From positions 83,204,005-83,268,004 of the forward strand of contig CM035165.1 in assembly GCA_020205615.1 (NCBI GenBank): a DNA stretch of 64,000 bases, given 5' to 3'. A model generated the notes under the pieces. It was not told the origin of the DNA. It saw nothing but the letters and a program-made list of their open reading frames with translations, and ran no database searches. This DNA comes from Panax quinquefolius (taxonomy: Eukaryota > Streptophyta > Magnoliopsida > Apiales > Araliaceae). Below are positions 10,313 through 20,969 of the stretch, piece after piece (position 1 is the first letter of the stretch; each line of letters begins with the position of its first letter). Both the position numbers and the translations under genes were made by a program.

Positions 10313-10609
10313 TGTTGTTAGTTTGCAGAGAGAAAGCTAGAGGAAGGAGAAAGTGAAAGTGTTTTTGAATTTTAAATTATTAGGTGAAACCGTCTGAATT
10401 GGGGGAATTGGGTTTTTATAGTATTGTCTTTTTAATTGTTCCCATTTTTTGAGGATGATGCATTAGTGGGGGTAATGATGGTGGAGTTGAAGGGGTGGTT
10501 TATGTGATGGGTAAGCCTTGTTTGGCTTTGTTTGGGCTTCTTAGCTGATTAGGCCATTTTTTGTATACTCTTCCATCAAATATTCTATTTGATGGAAGAC
10601 TAGGGGCAA
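10313..10609 (+). other. Non-coding end of the Tat internal region, with polypurine tract
   Basis: No coding frame. GGAAGACTAGGGGCAA at 10594-10609 directly precedes the LTR start TGTTAGGCC and is the best polypurine-tract candidate. A hairpin sits just upstream at 10569-10599. Confidence 0.6.
10569..10599. other. Perfect 13-bp-stem hairpin next to the Tat polypurine tract
   Basis: CTTCCATCAAAT and ATTTGATGGAAG are exact reverse complements around the 5-base loop ATTCT, with one further T-A pair outside. It lies about 11 bases from the 3' LTR. The right copy (46677-46707) is identical, including stem and loop. Confidence 0.8.
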
Positions 10610-11111
10610 TGTTAGGCCATGATTATTTGGGCCTTTGGAGTGTAATGGGCCATTAATTATGTGGCGTTATTTGGGCTTGGGCCAGAAGTGGATTTAGTGG
10701 ACGGGGGACTTGTAGGTTAAGGTTCCTAACTATATTTGGATTCTGACTTGAGAAGGAATTGTTGGACTATGAATGCACTTCGTTAATTATAGGAGATTTG
10801 ATGCGATCTTGTCATGGATTGTTCATTGGATGGGAACCTTAATCTGACTCGGAGAAGGATTGCTTAGAAGGCGGTGAGGTCATTATAAATACAAGGCACT
10901 TCATTGATTCTAAGTTACATGCAATTTATTTACTTTTCAGCGCTACAGCTTTAAGCCTCCATTGTTAACCTTATATCAGCCTGTATTTATTCTCACACCT
11001 GAGCTATCCCCCGGCGGCCCAAGCCGTCAAGCTTTTGGTGTTTACTCTTTTCTGTGTAGGATTGGACGCGCTTTGGTGATTGGGGCGCGTGGACGGATCT
11101 TGGCATTAACA
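10610..11111 (+). repeat. Tat 3' LTR (502 bp), left copy
   Basis: It starts TGTTAGGCC and ends GGCATTAACA, followed by GATTT (11112-11116). It matches the 5' LTR at 30132-30632 over its whole length with clear divergence. A TATAAATA box is at about 10885-10893. GATTT also flanks the 5' LTR at 30127-30131, which confirms the boundary. Confidence 0.88.
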
Positions 11112-11774
11112 GATTTCTAATTAATTATTAATTAATTTCAGTAATTGTTAGAAGTAGCTATATATAAAAATTCATCCTTGGGTTTGATGGATTTCTAATT
11201 AATTGTTAATTAGCTTCAGTAATTGTTAGAAGTAGCATTTGTTTTAAGAGGAGTCGATTTTGAGTAGATTGCATATTGTGGTACTTAACCTTCATTTGGA
11301 ACAAGAAAGGGAAATGAAAAAGGGACAGGAGGTTTTTAAGAGGGCAAAGGAGCATCCTTTTCCTTATATTATATACAATTAAAAGTGAAGGAAGGAAAGA
11401 CCAGGGGATAAATTTAGATCATATATTTATTTATTTAGTATTATCCCCATAACATCACTTTCTTATAAATGATAATAACAAGATATGCCATGAGCTATTA
11501 TGCCAAAGCTTTAGCCCAACTCTCTTTAGCCTCAATTACGCAGTATACGACTTTTCTCTTTTTTCTAATTAAAATTTTTATATGATTTTTTAGTTAGACC
11601 AAAATTACTTTAGAGTTCAACTATGTAAACAACTTTCTATTTATTTGAATTAGTCTTGGGGTTCGTCGTAGGAATTATGTATTTATTAGTTGCTTTTACT
11701 TTGGTGGTTGATTTTGTCCAATTAAGGGATTTTTTCTTCCGATTTTAATTTGCCTCATGGTCCATTGATCTTTT
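11112..11774. other. Unassigned non-coding flank right of the Tat element, with 78-bp tandem repeat
   Basis: It begins with GATTT, the target duplication. A 78-bp unit starting gatttctaattaatt occurs at 11112 and again at 11190. A related partial unit precedes the 5' LTR at about 30102-30131. The rest is AT-rich, with no frame, RNA gene or known element seen. Confidence 0.6.
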
Positions 11775-12049
11775 TGAAAGTAGTATGCATACAAGCCAAT
11801 CATGTAAGATGATAAAACATATATACTTTGTAACAATCTTATTTATTTATTAATAAAAGAATTATTTATAGGCAATTATTTATCTACATAATGTTATTTT
11901 ATTAATATGTGATAAACTCATAGTTTTAAGCAATGCTTTTAGAATCATGATGATGATCATGCTAATGAGATCTAAATTCTTAGATAGCTTAAAACTAAAA
12001 TAGTTCCCAATCGTTGTACTACTAAAAAGGGGATTAGTGAATCCGGATA
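11775..12049 (+). repeat. Truncated copia LTR fragment, same family as the LTR at 20970
   Basis: It starts TGAAAGTAGTATGCAT and runs about 275 bp to gaatccggat. It matches the first part of the long copia LTR at 20970-22836, which lies in the opposite orientation. Shared blocks include gtgataaac, aagcaatgcttttagaat and aactaaaatagttccca. Homology ends abruptly. The 12050-12243 stretch is unassigned and differs strongly between copies. Confidence 0.75.
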
Positions 12050-12243
12050 TAATATAAATAGATAACATGATTGCCTTGTGATAATGACATAAGGACCAAA
12101 TAAACACCATTCGAAGTTAATCGTAATGCACTACAAATTTGGCATTGCATACACACGCCAGATGTCGTTGTTGTTGCATGTGTTGCTGCTCTATTAAACT
12201 GCAGCAAAACCGAGGCCATCCTACCCACTTTGCAAATTTCTAG

Positions 12244-13489
12244 TGTTGGTTTATGATTTTAATGATGACAATATTATTGGATTTTATTTAAATAGATTTT
12301 ATTGTTTGGGTTGATTTAATTTTGAAGTTAATTTCTTTGTTAGTCCAAATTTGATTAATAGGCCATTAGTTGATAAAAGATATTATTGCTAAATATTTCC
12401 TTAATATTTATCATGTTTTGAATCATAGTTAGATATGTTCTTTCGATAAGGAGTCTTTTTAAATGAGTTGACTAAACAATCTTGTTAGACTATGTTTCCT
12501 TTATTTTAGCTATCCGATATATATGATTTGGATATTATATCTATATTAATTGATATCTTATATCTATTGGACTCTTTAATTGTAAGAATCTTGTGATATA
12601 CCAACCATCGAAGTTTTTCATGCTAACTTATTCATATTATATCCGTTGGTCAAATCGTATGGGCTAAAGAGATTTATCGCCTATGTATTCTTTGCTAACA
12701 AATTTATAGTCATTAGTTCCTTTCTATATATATATTCTTCTTATTGGCTATATTAGAGATGAGACTTGAAGGATACATCGATTTAGTAAAATCAAAGCAA
12801 GCATCCTGTCTTATACAAAGATATTTCAATAGAGAGTTATCAAAGTTTATTTCCGTTAAGTCTTGTTTTAATTAATTCTTTGTTGGTCGGAAATAAGAGT
12901 TCTTTTGTAATCATATATTTCTTATAACGTAAATATGAGTTCAAGTCTTGTTGGGCTTAGTCTATCTAGCAAAGAGATAGTGGTCTATTCACAGAGAGCT
13001 TTCAAGATTGCAGAGGTGCAAAGGTCTCATGGCAGGAGAAAGGCGATAGCAGCAAAAAAGTGAGAGGTGTCCATCAGAGTGGAAAGCTTTATTTGAACAG
13101 GAGTTATTTTTATTGTATTTAATTGAATATTAAATTTAATAAAAAGTGTCTCCAATACTAGTTGGTATTGGACGTGGATTATGCTACTTAGAGTAGAGGA
13201 TAAAATGAACCACATAACAATCTTGGCGTGTTTTATCGTTTCTTTTGCTTTTGTTTTATGCTTTAAAAATCTGCAGATTTTGGTTTACGCTGTAGAAAAA
13301 TTTTATACCAATACTGACAAGTATTAGTCAGACGCTTATAAAGCATTTAAGAACATAACTAATAAGGACATGGTTAGACCATCCGATTATAACCTACTAT
13401 AGTAAACTTCAAAATTAACCATCAGAGATCACTTTTGAGTATTTACACCTATTCACCCTCCCTCTAGGTGTGCTTATTATAGAATTTCA
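12244..13489 (+). repeat. Copia LTR (1246 bp), left copy
   Basis: It starts TGTTGGTTTATG and ends ...TATAGAATTTCA, two bases before a tggtatcagagc primer site. The end text ccctccctctaggtgtgctt is typical of plant Ty1/copia LTRs. A TATA-like tract (ctatatatatatt) lies at about 12725. No second LTR for this element is in the window. Confidence 0.85.
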
Positions 13490-13491
13490 TT

Positions 13492-13503
13492 TGGTATCAG
13501 AGC
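13492..13503 (+). promoter_or_regulatory. Copia primer-binding site (initiator tRNA-Met)
   Basis: TGGTATCAGAGC, the standard plant copia site complementary to initiator tRNA-Met, two bases after the LTR end. Conserved at 49586-49597. Confidence 0.92.
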
Positions 13504-13549
13504 GAGGCTCTACTAATATTGATCTTTGCAAGTCATAGGGAAAGATTCT

Positions 13550-13731
13550 ATGGCAAACCTTTATTTTCAAGAAGTTCAATCTACAAGTTTCACCACCTCT
13601 CGCTGCTTCTAAGTTTAGAACTTTAACTTTTGGAAATTCGTAATGAAGATTTATCTCAAGAGAGACCCATGGCAATGGTGGGTAGTTAAAATGGACTGTT
13701 ATTCCTAGATATGATGATGGTAGACTCAAGA
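13550..13731 (+). pseudogene. Copia gag N-terminus, cut off by a gypsy LTR (left copy)
   Basis: The ATG at 13550 begins MANLYFQEVQ. Further on it carries the FWK...MKIYL block of copia (UBN2-type) gag, with frame damage in this copy. Coding ends exactly where the gypsy LTR begins (TGTAAGACC at 13732). About 60 residues are left of a protein usually several hundred long. The right copy (49644-49824) keeps the frame better. Confidence 0.8.
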
Positions 13732-14604
13732 TGTAAGACCCCAACTTTTATGAATAAAAATTATTTTTTCTCTAAATATATTTTGAATATTATGGTGTGG
13801 ATTTGATATAATGTTATAGTTGTGGTTAATATTTACAAATTTTACAAAGAAAGAAAGTGGTTATATAATATTTGATTGGTTCGGGGAATATTCGCGTGAT
13901 TCGATTGACACAATCATCAGTGAACCCCACAACGAAAGTATTGTCAGAAGTTAGAAAACTAAAGAATTATCTTTTATAAAAATAACGGCGAAAGTTTTAT
14001 GCTTAAACTGCTGAACTCACCCGATGGTAAAAGTATAAAGAATACGCGTGGGTCGCATAGTAGCACACGTTATTTATTATTGATGCTTATGTGAGAAGTC
14101 ACTCGCTTATACTCAATTATTGCTACAAAGAATTGATGCATAATATCTTTCATCGATTTAATTATTGTCACAAAGATCATCCTCGATAATATTTTATATT
14201 ATTCAATCAATAATTGAGACGACAAAGTTATTCATATTATTATTTACAATATCGACAATGTTTAGAAAGTTCTATCAAGGAGAGGTTTGGTCACCTAATC
14301 AAGGCTATCAATCAGGAGAAATCCTTATCTAAAAGCCCCTCTTTCCTAGGAATGATCTCGTTGTTAAATATTGTGAGTTATAATATTAATGATGAATAAG
14401 TTCGTGTTGATTAAAGATGAATTTGATATTTCCATTATGTTGGAATTATTAGTGTTAGTGGAAATAGACATCTATTTCGATAATAATGGATGTTTTGAGG
14501 TTTTATTGACCAATCAGGTAATTAATCGGATAAATGAGCAATTAATTGCTATTAATTCACATTCTTATAACTATTTATTCACATGTGTGTACTATTAATT
14601 CACA

Positions 14605-14850
14605 TGCATGTACTATTAGGGGAGGTGGTGCAAGATTGATAATACTTGAATGACTAAATTAAAAATAGAGGTATAGATGAAGGTACTATATAATCGTAAT
14701 TATTTTTTCACATGATTGTACTATTGATTCACAAGATGTACTATTAGGGGAGGTGATGCAAGTTTGATAATACTTGCAGGACTAAATTAAAAATGAAGGA
14801 AAAGATGAAGGTATTATACTGTAATATTCTGAGCCCCAAAACGTGTAATT
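14605..14850 (+). repeat. 129-bp tandem duplication in the gypsy LTR
   Basis: Two units begin at tgtactattaggggaggtg (14609 and 14738). Both share dataataatacttg-like and gactaaattaaaaat blocks. They lie directly upstream of the TATA box. The right copy is at about 50687-50920. Confidence 0.75.
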
Positions 14851-14868
14851 ATCAAAAATATATTTTCC

Positions 14869-14876
14869 TATAAATA
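14869..14876 (+). promoter_or_regulatory. Putative TATA box of the gypsy LTR
   Basis: TATAAATA followed by a pyrimidine-rich stretch (ttcttctttcattctcacca), a typical plant core-promoter arrangement. Conserved in the right copy near 50950. Confidence 0.6.
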
Positions 14877-15245
14877 AAAGTTCATTCTTCTTTCATTCTC
14901 ACCAATTCACTAAGACTCACAAGAGCAATTATAGAGAGAGAAGCTATAGAGAGAAAGAAGAAGAGAAATATGTTACTTCACTATTTCAGTATCTAGTCTT
15001 CTTCTGAGGTAATGGATATTATTTTTGTTCAGTATTCATAAGAAATAATATTTTCTTCCATACTCTGTAGTATGTGAGTAATATTATTTTGTCTCGTATT
15101 CCTGATTATACCATCATTCTGTTAAAGTATTACTTCTATACTCCGTGAAATTAGTAGAATATCCTTAAAATTTGTGCTTCATCTAGTATCGCTTCACAAG
15201 GATATTTTCTGCACATTCTTGTTAAATTTTAAGTTTTTCATGTAG

Positions 15246-15432
15246 GAGTACTGTCCATGAGTACTATTCATTTATATACTAAGACAATTCACAAAATTAC
15301 TATTCATGGGTACTATTTACAAAGTACTATTCACAAAAGTACTATTCACTTTTGAGTACTATTCTCAAGTATTATTCATTTGGTACTATTCAATTCGGGT
15401 ACTATTCACCCAGAGTACTATTCATAACTAAA
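15246..15432 (+). repeat. GTACTATTCAC short tandem array in the gypsy LTR
   Basis: About ten copies of an 11-17 bp unit with core GTACTATTCAC. Spacers between cores differ between copies: the right copy (51328-51500) has CACGAG, CACGGAG and CACGGGG where this copy has cacaaaag, cacttttgag and catttgg. The array lies downstream of the TATA box. Confidence 0.8.
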
Positions 15433-16415
15433 ATTGATTTCTTTTCAGTCCAAATCATTTTTGATACAAGATCATTCTTGAATTTTACTCCACAAAGCAA
15501 TATCATGTCGATAATTTGACAATATCAAATTCGGATAAATTAAATTATAAATCTTTAAATATTTATCCTTTGCTTGCTTTTAATTGAATTCTTATATCAT
15601 TGTCATCATCCTCATGCTTATATTATGATAAAAGTCATATGTGGCTTACGTGCATAGATGTATTTATTGATTGGTATGATTATTAATTGTGGATCATTCT
15701 AAGATAATCATGACTCGTAATGTTACAAATGATGTGGTAAAAGTCCCCATGGCCCGTAGAAAGTAAATGATGGATAGTTGTTGGTATGATTATAACCAGG
15801 ATTATTCTAAGATAATCAGCGCTACCATTGATGATTACATGAATATCCTCGCCCGTGAAAAGTGTGGATGATTTAATGATGTGGTTTATTTATTGTTTTA
15901 GTCTCAAGTTGATAAAATTGATGATAAACTTTTTAAATCATGTAAGATAGTAGATATCATGCCTACTACTGACTCTTCTAATGGATTGCTTGTTCACCGC
16001 AGCTTAAACTTGATGTTTATTATATTTTATCGCTTAACATTGTTTCAAGGCTAACGATAATTTATTCGCATTATCTTAGTCATAATATTTCTTAACGGGC
16101 TAGTTGAGCTCACCCTTTGTTTTCATTGTTTCTTCGTGAAATGAGAATATAGCTAGGACTAGCTTGGGAACCGGAGTGACTATCCAGATGTTTGCATTAG
16201 TAGTCCTCACTATTCAAAGTTGAAATAGTGTGATAATAATTGTAATGAGGACTTTATTTGAGTTTGGATACTCTCTACGAGACATTATCCGTGTTGAAAC
16301 TCTCACCACGCTTTTGTCATTACATCGTATAAAAGAAGTTTGTATTTAAATTTGCATACCATGTATTTCATGACTTAAGATGGGTGATGTATACCTATTT
16401 TGGGGGCATCCTAGT

Positions 16416-16427
16416 TGGTATCAAAGC
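16416..16427 (+). promoter_or_regulatory. Gypsy primer-binding site (tRNA-Met type)
   Basis: TGGTATCAAAGC, one base from the usual TGGTATCAGAGC, seven bases after the LTR end. Conserved at 52475-52486. Confidence 0.8.
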
Positions 16428-16599
16428 TTAGGATATGATCCCCGGCAAGAGATGTGAGTCAAGAACTAGGATTCGGGAGAGACGGGAATTTCTTCGCTAG
16501 AATGACCTACCTAAGTTTATTTGGTATTTATTGGGTGGCCGAGTATAAGGATAATATGTGACATGTCAATTAACCCTTATTTTGTGGCAAGATTTGAAA

Positions 16600-17862
16600 A
16601 TGGCATCCAAAAATGTTGAGATAAGCAATGAAGCACATGAGACGGTTGAGTCACCAACGATCAATACCCAAGATAATGTGCAGCAGGAAGACAATAATCC
16701 TCAGGTAAATAATAACACCGATCAAATGATGAACGATGGGATGTTCAGAGGCTTTATTCAATTCATGCAACATCAAGCGAGAGCGACTTGCTCAAAATCT
16801 GTGTGGAATCATTGGCAACTTCTCACGGCCACCGCTAAACAGCTTCAAGGAGCCGGGACCACCGGAGTTTATTGGAGAGCCAAACCACTTAAGGTGGAGA
16901 CATGGATAAAGCAGATCACCAAGATATTTGATGTCTTCGGATGCTCCGAGGAGCAAAAGGTTCCCTTCGACACCTTTATGTCATGAGGAGAGGCAGACAT
17001 CGGTGGGAATCGCAGAAAGCGACTCAACTCCGCCGCAGATCAAGATGCCTTGGGAGAAATTTAAGAACTATTCAATGACAAGTACTTTCCGAAAAGTATT
17101 CGCACACATGAAGGAGGTAGAGTTCATCAAGTCAGAGCAAAAAAAACAATACGACCGTGTCACAAGACGGGCTAAGTTTGTCGAGTTGTCCCGGTCATTT
17201 CCCACTTGGTTGATAATGAGGAGAGAATGACGCGAATGTTTCTAAAGAGGTTTAAAACTTGAGATACGTTAATACTTAATTTCTCACAAACTGTGTTTGT
17301 AGTCAGATGTTGTAAATAGGGCTCAGTTATTGGAATGCGATAACGAGTCAACCCAACCAAGAGAGAGCAGCCGACAAAATGATAATACCAATGGTAGCAG
17401 TCATCGAAGCGGTGACAACAAACGTGGAGGGAATCAACATGCCAGAAATGGTAACCACTTCGGTACTAATCATGGCCAAGATATTAGAAGTGGAAATTTC
17501 AAGAATAAGATATTCAACAATGATGGAAAGACGTCATCACCAGCACCTGTTGTTAAGGAAGGGGAATGACAGCCAATCATATGTTTCAAATGCGGAGGGG
17601 AGGGGCATATTAGTCTGAACTATACGCAGCAATCCAAAGCATGTTATAATTGTGGAAGATAAGGTCACCTTGTCCAATTTTATCGTGCACCGAAGTCAAG
17701 TCCAGCTGGGATGGAGGCATCAAAGGTCGTCCCTGCATAAGACAAACCGGTAGTTCAAGGAGAGAGCGTTTGTCGAACTCCTCCCAAAAGCGAGGAATCT
17801 GAATGAGGTGATCACGGGTAAGTTAATCATAAACTCTAGCAGAAAGTCTATACCTTATTTAA
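16600..17862 (+). pseudogene. Gypsy gag with two zinc knuckles (left copy)
   Basis: The ATG at 16600 begins MASKNVEISNEAHE. An acidic Asn/Gln-rich N-terminus leads to the gag core (VETWIKQITKIFDVFGCSEE and QKVPFDTFM), after which frames break near 16985. Two degenerate CCHC knuckles lie at about 17575-17690: CFKCGGEGHI with its last Cys lost, and CYNCGR-stop-GHL. The frame is lost several times. The right copy keeps the gag core unbroken to WWESVKR. Confidence 0.85.
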
Positions 17863-20800
17863 TTTGATACCGGTTCACCCATTCTTTTATTTCTCCTACT
17901 TGCACTCAACGCTTAAATTTAACTCCGAGAAATTAGACTTCGACTTATCTGTTGAAACTCCATTGGGAGAAACCTTCATTACATCCACTGCTTATAAGTC
18001 TTATTTGATTCAAATTGGTAACCGCACGTTACCCCGTCGATATTATCTACTTAAAATACTTGCATATACGACGTGATTCTAGAGATTGATTGGTTAACTA
18101 CTCATCATACTAAAATTGATTATTTTCGTAAGGTTGTTAGCTTTCATATTCCTAATCAACCTATTATACTTAATTCAAGCAACCAAACCATTAAAATCAA
18201 TCACCGGTCATCTCAAGCCATAAAGCTATTCATTTATTGAAAAACGGATGTCAAGCTTTCTTAGCTCATATCACGATTTAAACAAAAATACGCCGATTTG
18301 AATGATATTTCTATTGTTAATAAATTTCTCGATGTATTCTCAAGAACTTCCTCGGCCTACCCCTGAGCGTGAAATCGAAGTTTGGTATCGACCTCGAACC
18401 CTGAGACAAAACCCATTTCAAAGCCCCGTGATCGAATGGCTCCTATTGAACTTCAAGAGTTAAAAACCCAATCGCAGGAATTGTTAGACATCTGCTTTTT
18501 ATTTGACCAAGACGCCTCCTTGGGGTGCTCCTATTCTATTCAGTGAAGAAGAAAGATAGAAGTATGTGACTTTGTATTGATTATCTGGAGTCGAATCATG
18601 TCACCATCAAAAATAGGTACCCATTTGCTCTCACATTGATGATCTGTTTGACCATTTGTAAGGCGCCAAATTCTTTTTCAAAGATCAATCTTAATTCTCG
18701 ATATCATTAGTTGAAGATTAAACCGATGACATTCCAAAGATCTACTTTAGAACCCCCAGACGGGCATTACGAATTCCTAGTTATGTCGTTTGGATTGACT
18801 AATGCTTCTGCTGCCTTCATGGATATGATGAACCGAGTATTCAAGGAATATTTGGATCACTTTGTGGTCGTCTTTATTGATGACATTCTCATTTACTCCA
18901 AAAGCCGTGGAAGATCATGAGCACCACTTCGAGGTCGACACTCCAAAAGCTTCGTGAAAACAAGTTATATGCCAAGTTGAAGAAATACGAGTTCGCCGAG
19001 GAAGTAGCATTCCTTGGGCACGTGATATCAAATCATGGAATATCTGTTGATTCGACAAAGATTAAAGCAATTCAAAGTCGGGAGTAACCTAAGTCGTTGA
19101 TCAAGACGTAGCTTTTCGGCTTAGCATTGGTTATTATGGAGATTCGTAGAAGGGTTTTCTCGAATCACTACTCCATTAACTCAAATTTGACTTCAAAAGA
19201 CACAAAATTTGGTTGGAGCAAGGAATGAGAAGAGTTTTCAAGAACTCAAGAGAAACTCATTTCAAAGACTCGCTTCGGACAATACCAATCTGGCTCGGAG
19301 GGATTTTTCATCTACAGTGATGCTTCAGGCAAAAGGTTAGGATGTGTTCTCATGCAACATGGGAAAGTCATAGCCTATTCCTCACGACAACTCAAAGAAT
19401 ATGAGAGGAATTATACTACTCATGATCTAGAGTCGATACCGCCATTTTTTGTGCTTAAGATTTGGAGGCATTACTCAGATGGAGAGAAGGTGGAGATCTA
19501 TACTGGATCATAAAAGCCTCAAATATTTCTTCACTAAAAGGAACTCCATACGCGATAACGACGTATGGCTTGAAAGCTATTGAAAGATTACGATCATACC
19601 ATTCAATACCATCCTCGGAAAAGCTTAACGTAGTAGTCGACACATTGAAAGTAAGATCATATGTGGGTACGAGTGCAATATTGTCAACATAAATGCCCAT
19701 TTTGTATGACTTATAAAGGATAGAGATAGAGTTAAAGACTCCAGGACCCATGATGATGGTGGTGAATATACTTGAAAGTAGAATCGACTTTAATCGATAA
19801 AGTTAAAGTTTCTCAAGCTACGTGACACCGGAGTCGATGCGTATGAGGAAGAAAGTGCAAGAAGGTGCTATTCAGAAGAAAAATCGATGAAGAAGGAATA
19901 CTTGAGTCAATTCTGCACTTTTGTGTTCCTAACGATTTCGACTTTAAAGTATAAAATCATGATGGAGGCCCACAACACACCATTTGCAATCCATCTTGGA
20001 TTACCAAAATGTATCGTGATCTTCGACATACATTTTGGTGGAGCAATATGAAGAGAGAGATAGCGGGGTTTATCTCAAGGTGTCTAACGTGTCAACGAGT
20101 CAAGGCGGAGCATCAAGTGCCAAAATGTCCATTGTACCGTTTGTAATCCATCTTGGGATTACCAAAATGTATCGTGATCTTCGACATACATTTTGGTGGA
20201 GCAATATGAAGAAAGAGATAGCGGGGTTTATCTCAAGGTGTCTAACGTGTCAACGAGTCAAGGCGGAGCATCAAGTGCCAAAATGTCCATTGCAACTACT
20301 TAAAATTCCAGAATGGAAGTGGGAGCACACTACCATGAATTTCGTTACTGGTCTTCCCAAGGTTTCTCAATGTATAGATGCGATTTGGGTCATTATTGAT
20401 AGATTGACTAAGTCTACTCATTTCTTACCGATACGAGAAACTTATACACTTAAACGTCTTGCTGGTATGTACATAAACGAGATTGTAAGATTGCATGCTA
20501 TGCCAGTATCCATAGTTTCTGATCGAGACCCAAGATTCACTTCACGATTTTGGGTTAGTTTGTAAAAAGCTATGGGCACGAATTTACGATTTAGTTCAGC
20601 ATATTATCCTCAAACGGACGGGCAGTCGTAGAGGACTATTCAAACTCTTGAAGATTTATTTAGACTCTGTGTCCTTCACTTCAAAGGAAGTTGGGACAAG
20701 TTCTTAACATTGGCAAAGTTTTCCTATAACAATAGTTATCAAGTTAGTATTGGTATGGCTCCATTTGAGGCGTTATATGGAAGAAAGTGTCGTTTTCCAG

Positions 20801-20969
20801 TATGCTAAGATGAAGTGGGTGAAGCAACGTTGTTGGGACCGGAGTTGGTACGTATGACTACGGAAAAGATTCAAACGATCCGATAACGTATAAAAACCTC
20901 ACAAGATCGACAAAAGAGTTATGCTGATCTTCATCGAAATGACGTGGAATTCAATATTGGAGATCATAT
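17863..20969 (+). pseudogene. Gypsy pol: protease, RT, RNase H, integrase (left copy)
   Basis: Order is typical of Ty3/gypsy. The protease region is at about 17863-18180, with HSFISP-like text and VETPLGETFITS, active site damaged. The RT spans about 18330-19090, including [16 protein letters not shown] and the catalytic [10 protein letters not shown] near 18870. RNase H remnants ([20 protein letters not shown]) run about 19310-19700. Integrase starts with the WWSNMK...CLTCQRVK zinc region (duplicated at 19984-20299), then the core (IIDRLTKSTHFLPI, SIVSDRDPRFTS) and a further ~400 bp to SYADLHRNDVEFNIGD. A copia LTR interrupts at 20970, before any chromodomain. Many frameshifts and stops. Confidence 0.88.
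19984..20299 (+). repeat. 158-bp tandem duplication in the gypsy integrase
   Basis: The text accaaaatgtatcgtgatct starts at 20003 and again at 20161. Each unit encodes TFWWSNMK, REIAGFISRCLTCQRVK and AEHQVPKCP, the integrase zinc-binding domain. 158 is not a multiple of three, so the duplication shifts the frame. It is present at the same place in the right copy (56029-56338). Confidence 0.9.

Larger units (their letters stand above)
13732..16408 (+). repeat. Long Ty3/gypsy LTR (2677 bp), left copy
   Basis: It starts TGTAAGACCCC inside the copia gag and ends near TTTTGGGGGCA, seven bases before a tggtatcaaagc primer site. The end is therefore less certain than the start. It contains TATAAATA at 14869-14876 followed by a pyrimidine-rich leader, a 129-bp tandem duplication (about 14605-14850) and a GTACTATTCAC array (15246-15432). 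Short frames at 14214-14598 are not supported. Its length and gag-pol suit the Tekay/Del-like chromovirus group, by inference. Confidence 0.82.

Noticed and set aside
9978..10356. + strand frames opposite the antisense ORF start
   Set aside because: No family resemblance; the - strand frame has the domain match and consistent order.
14214..14598. Two + strand frames in the gypsy LTR
   Set aside because: Inside a defined LTR, AT-rich, no known motif.
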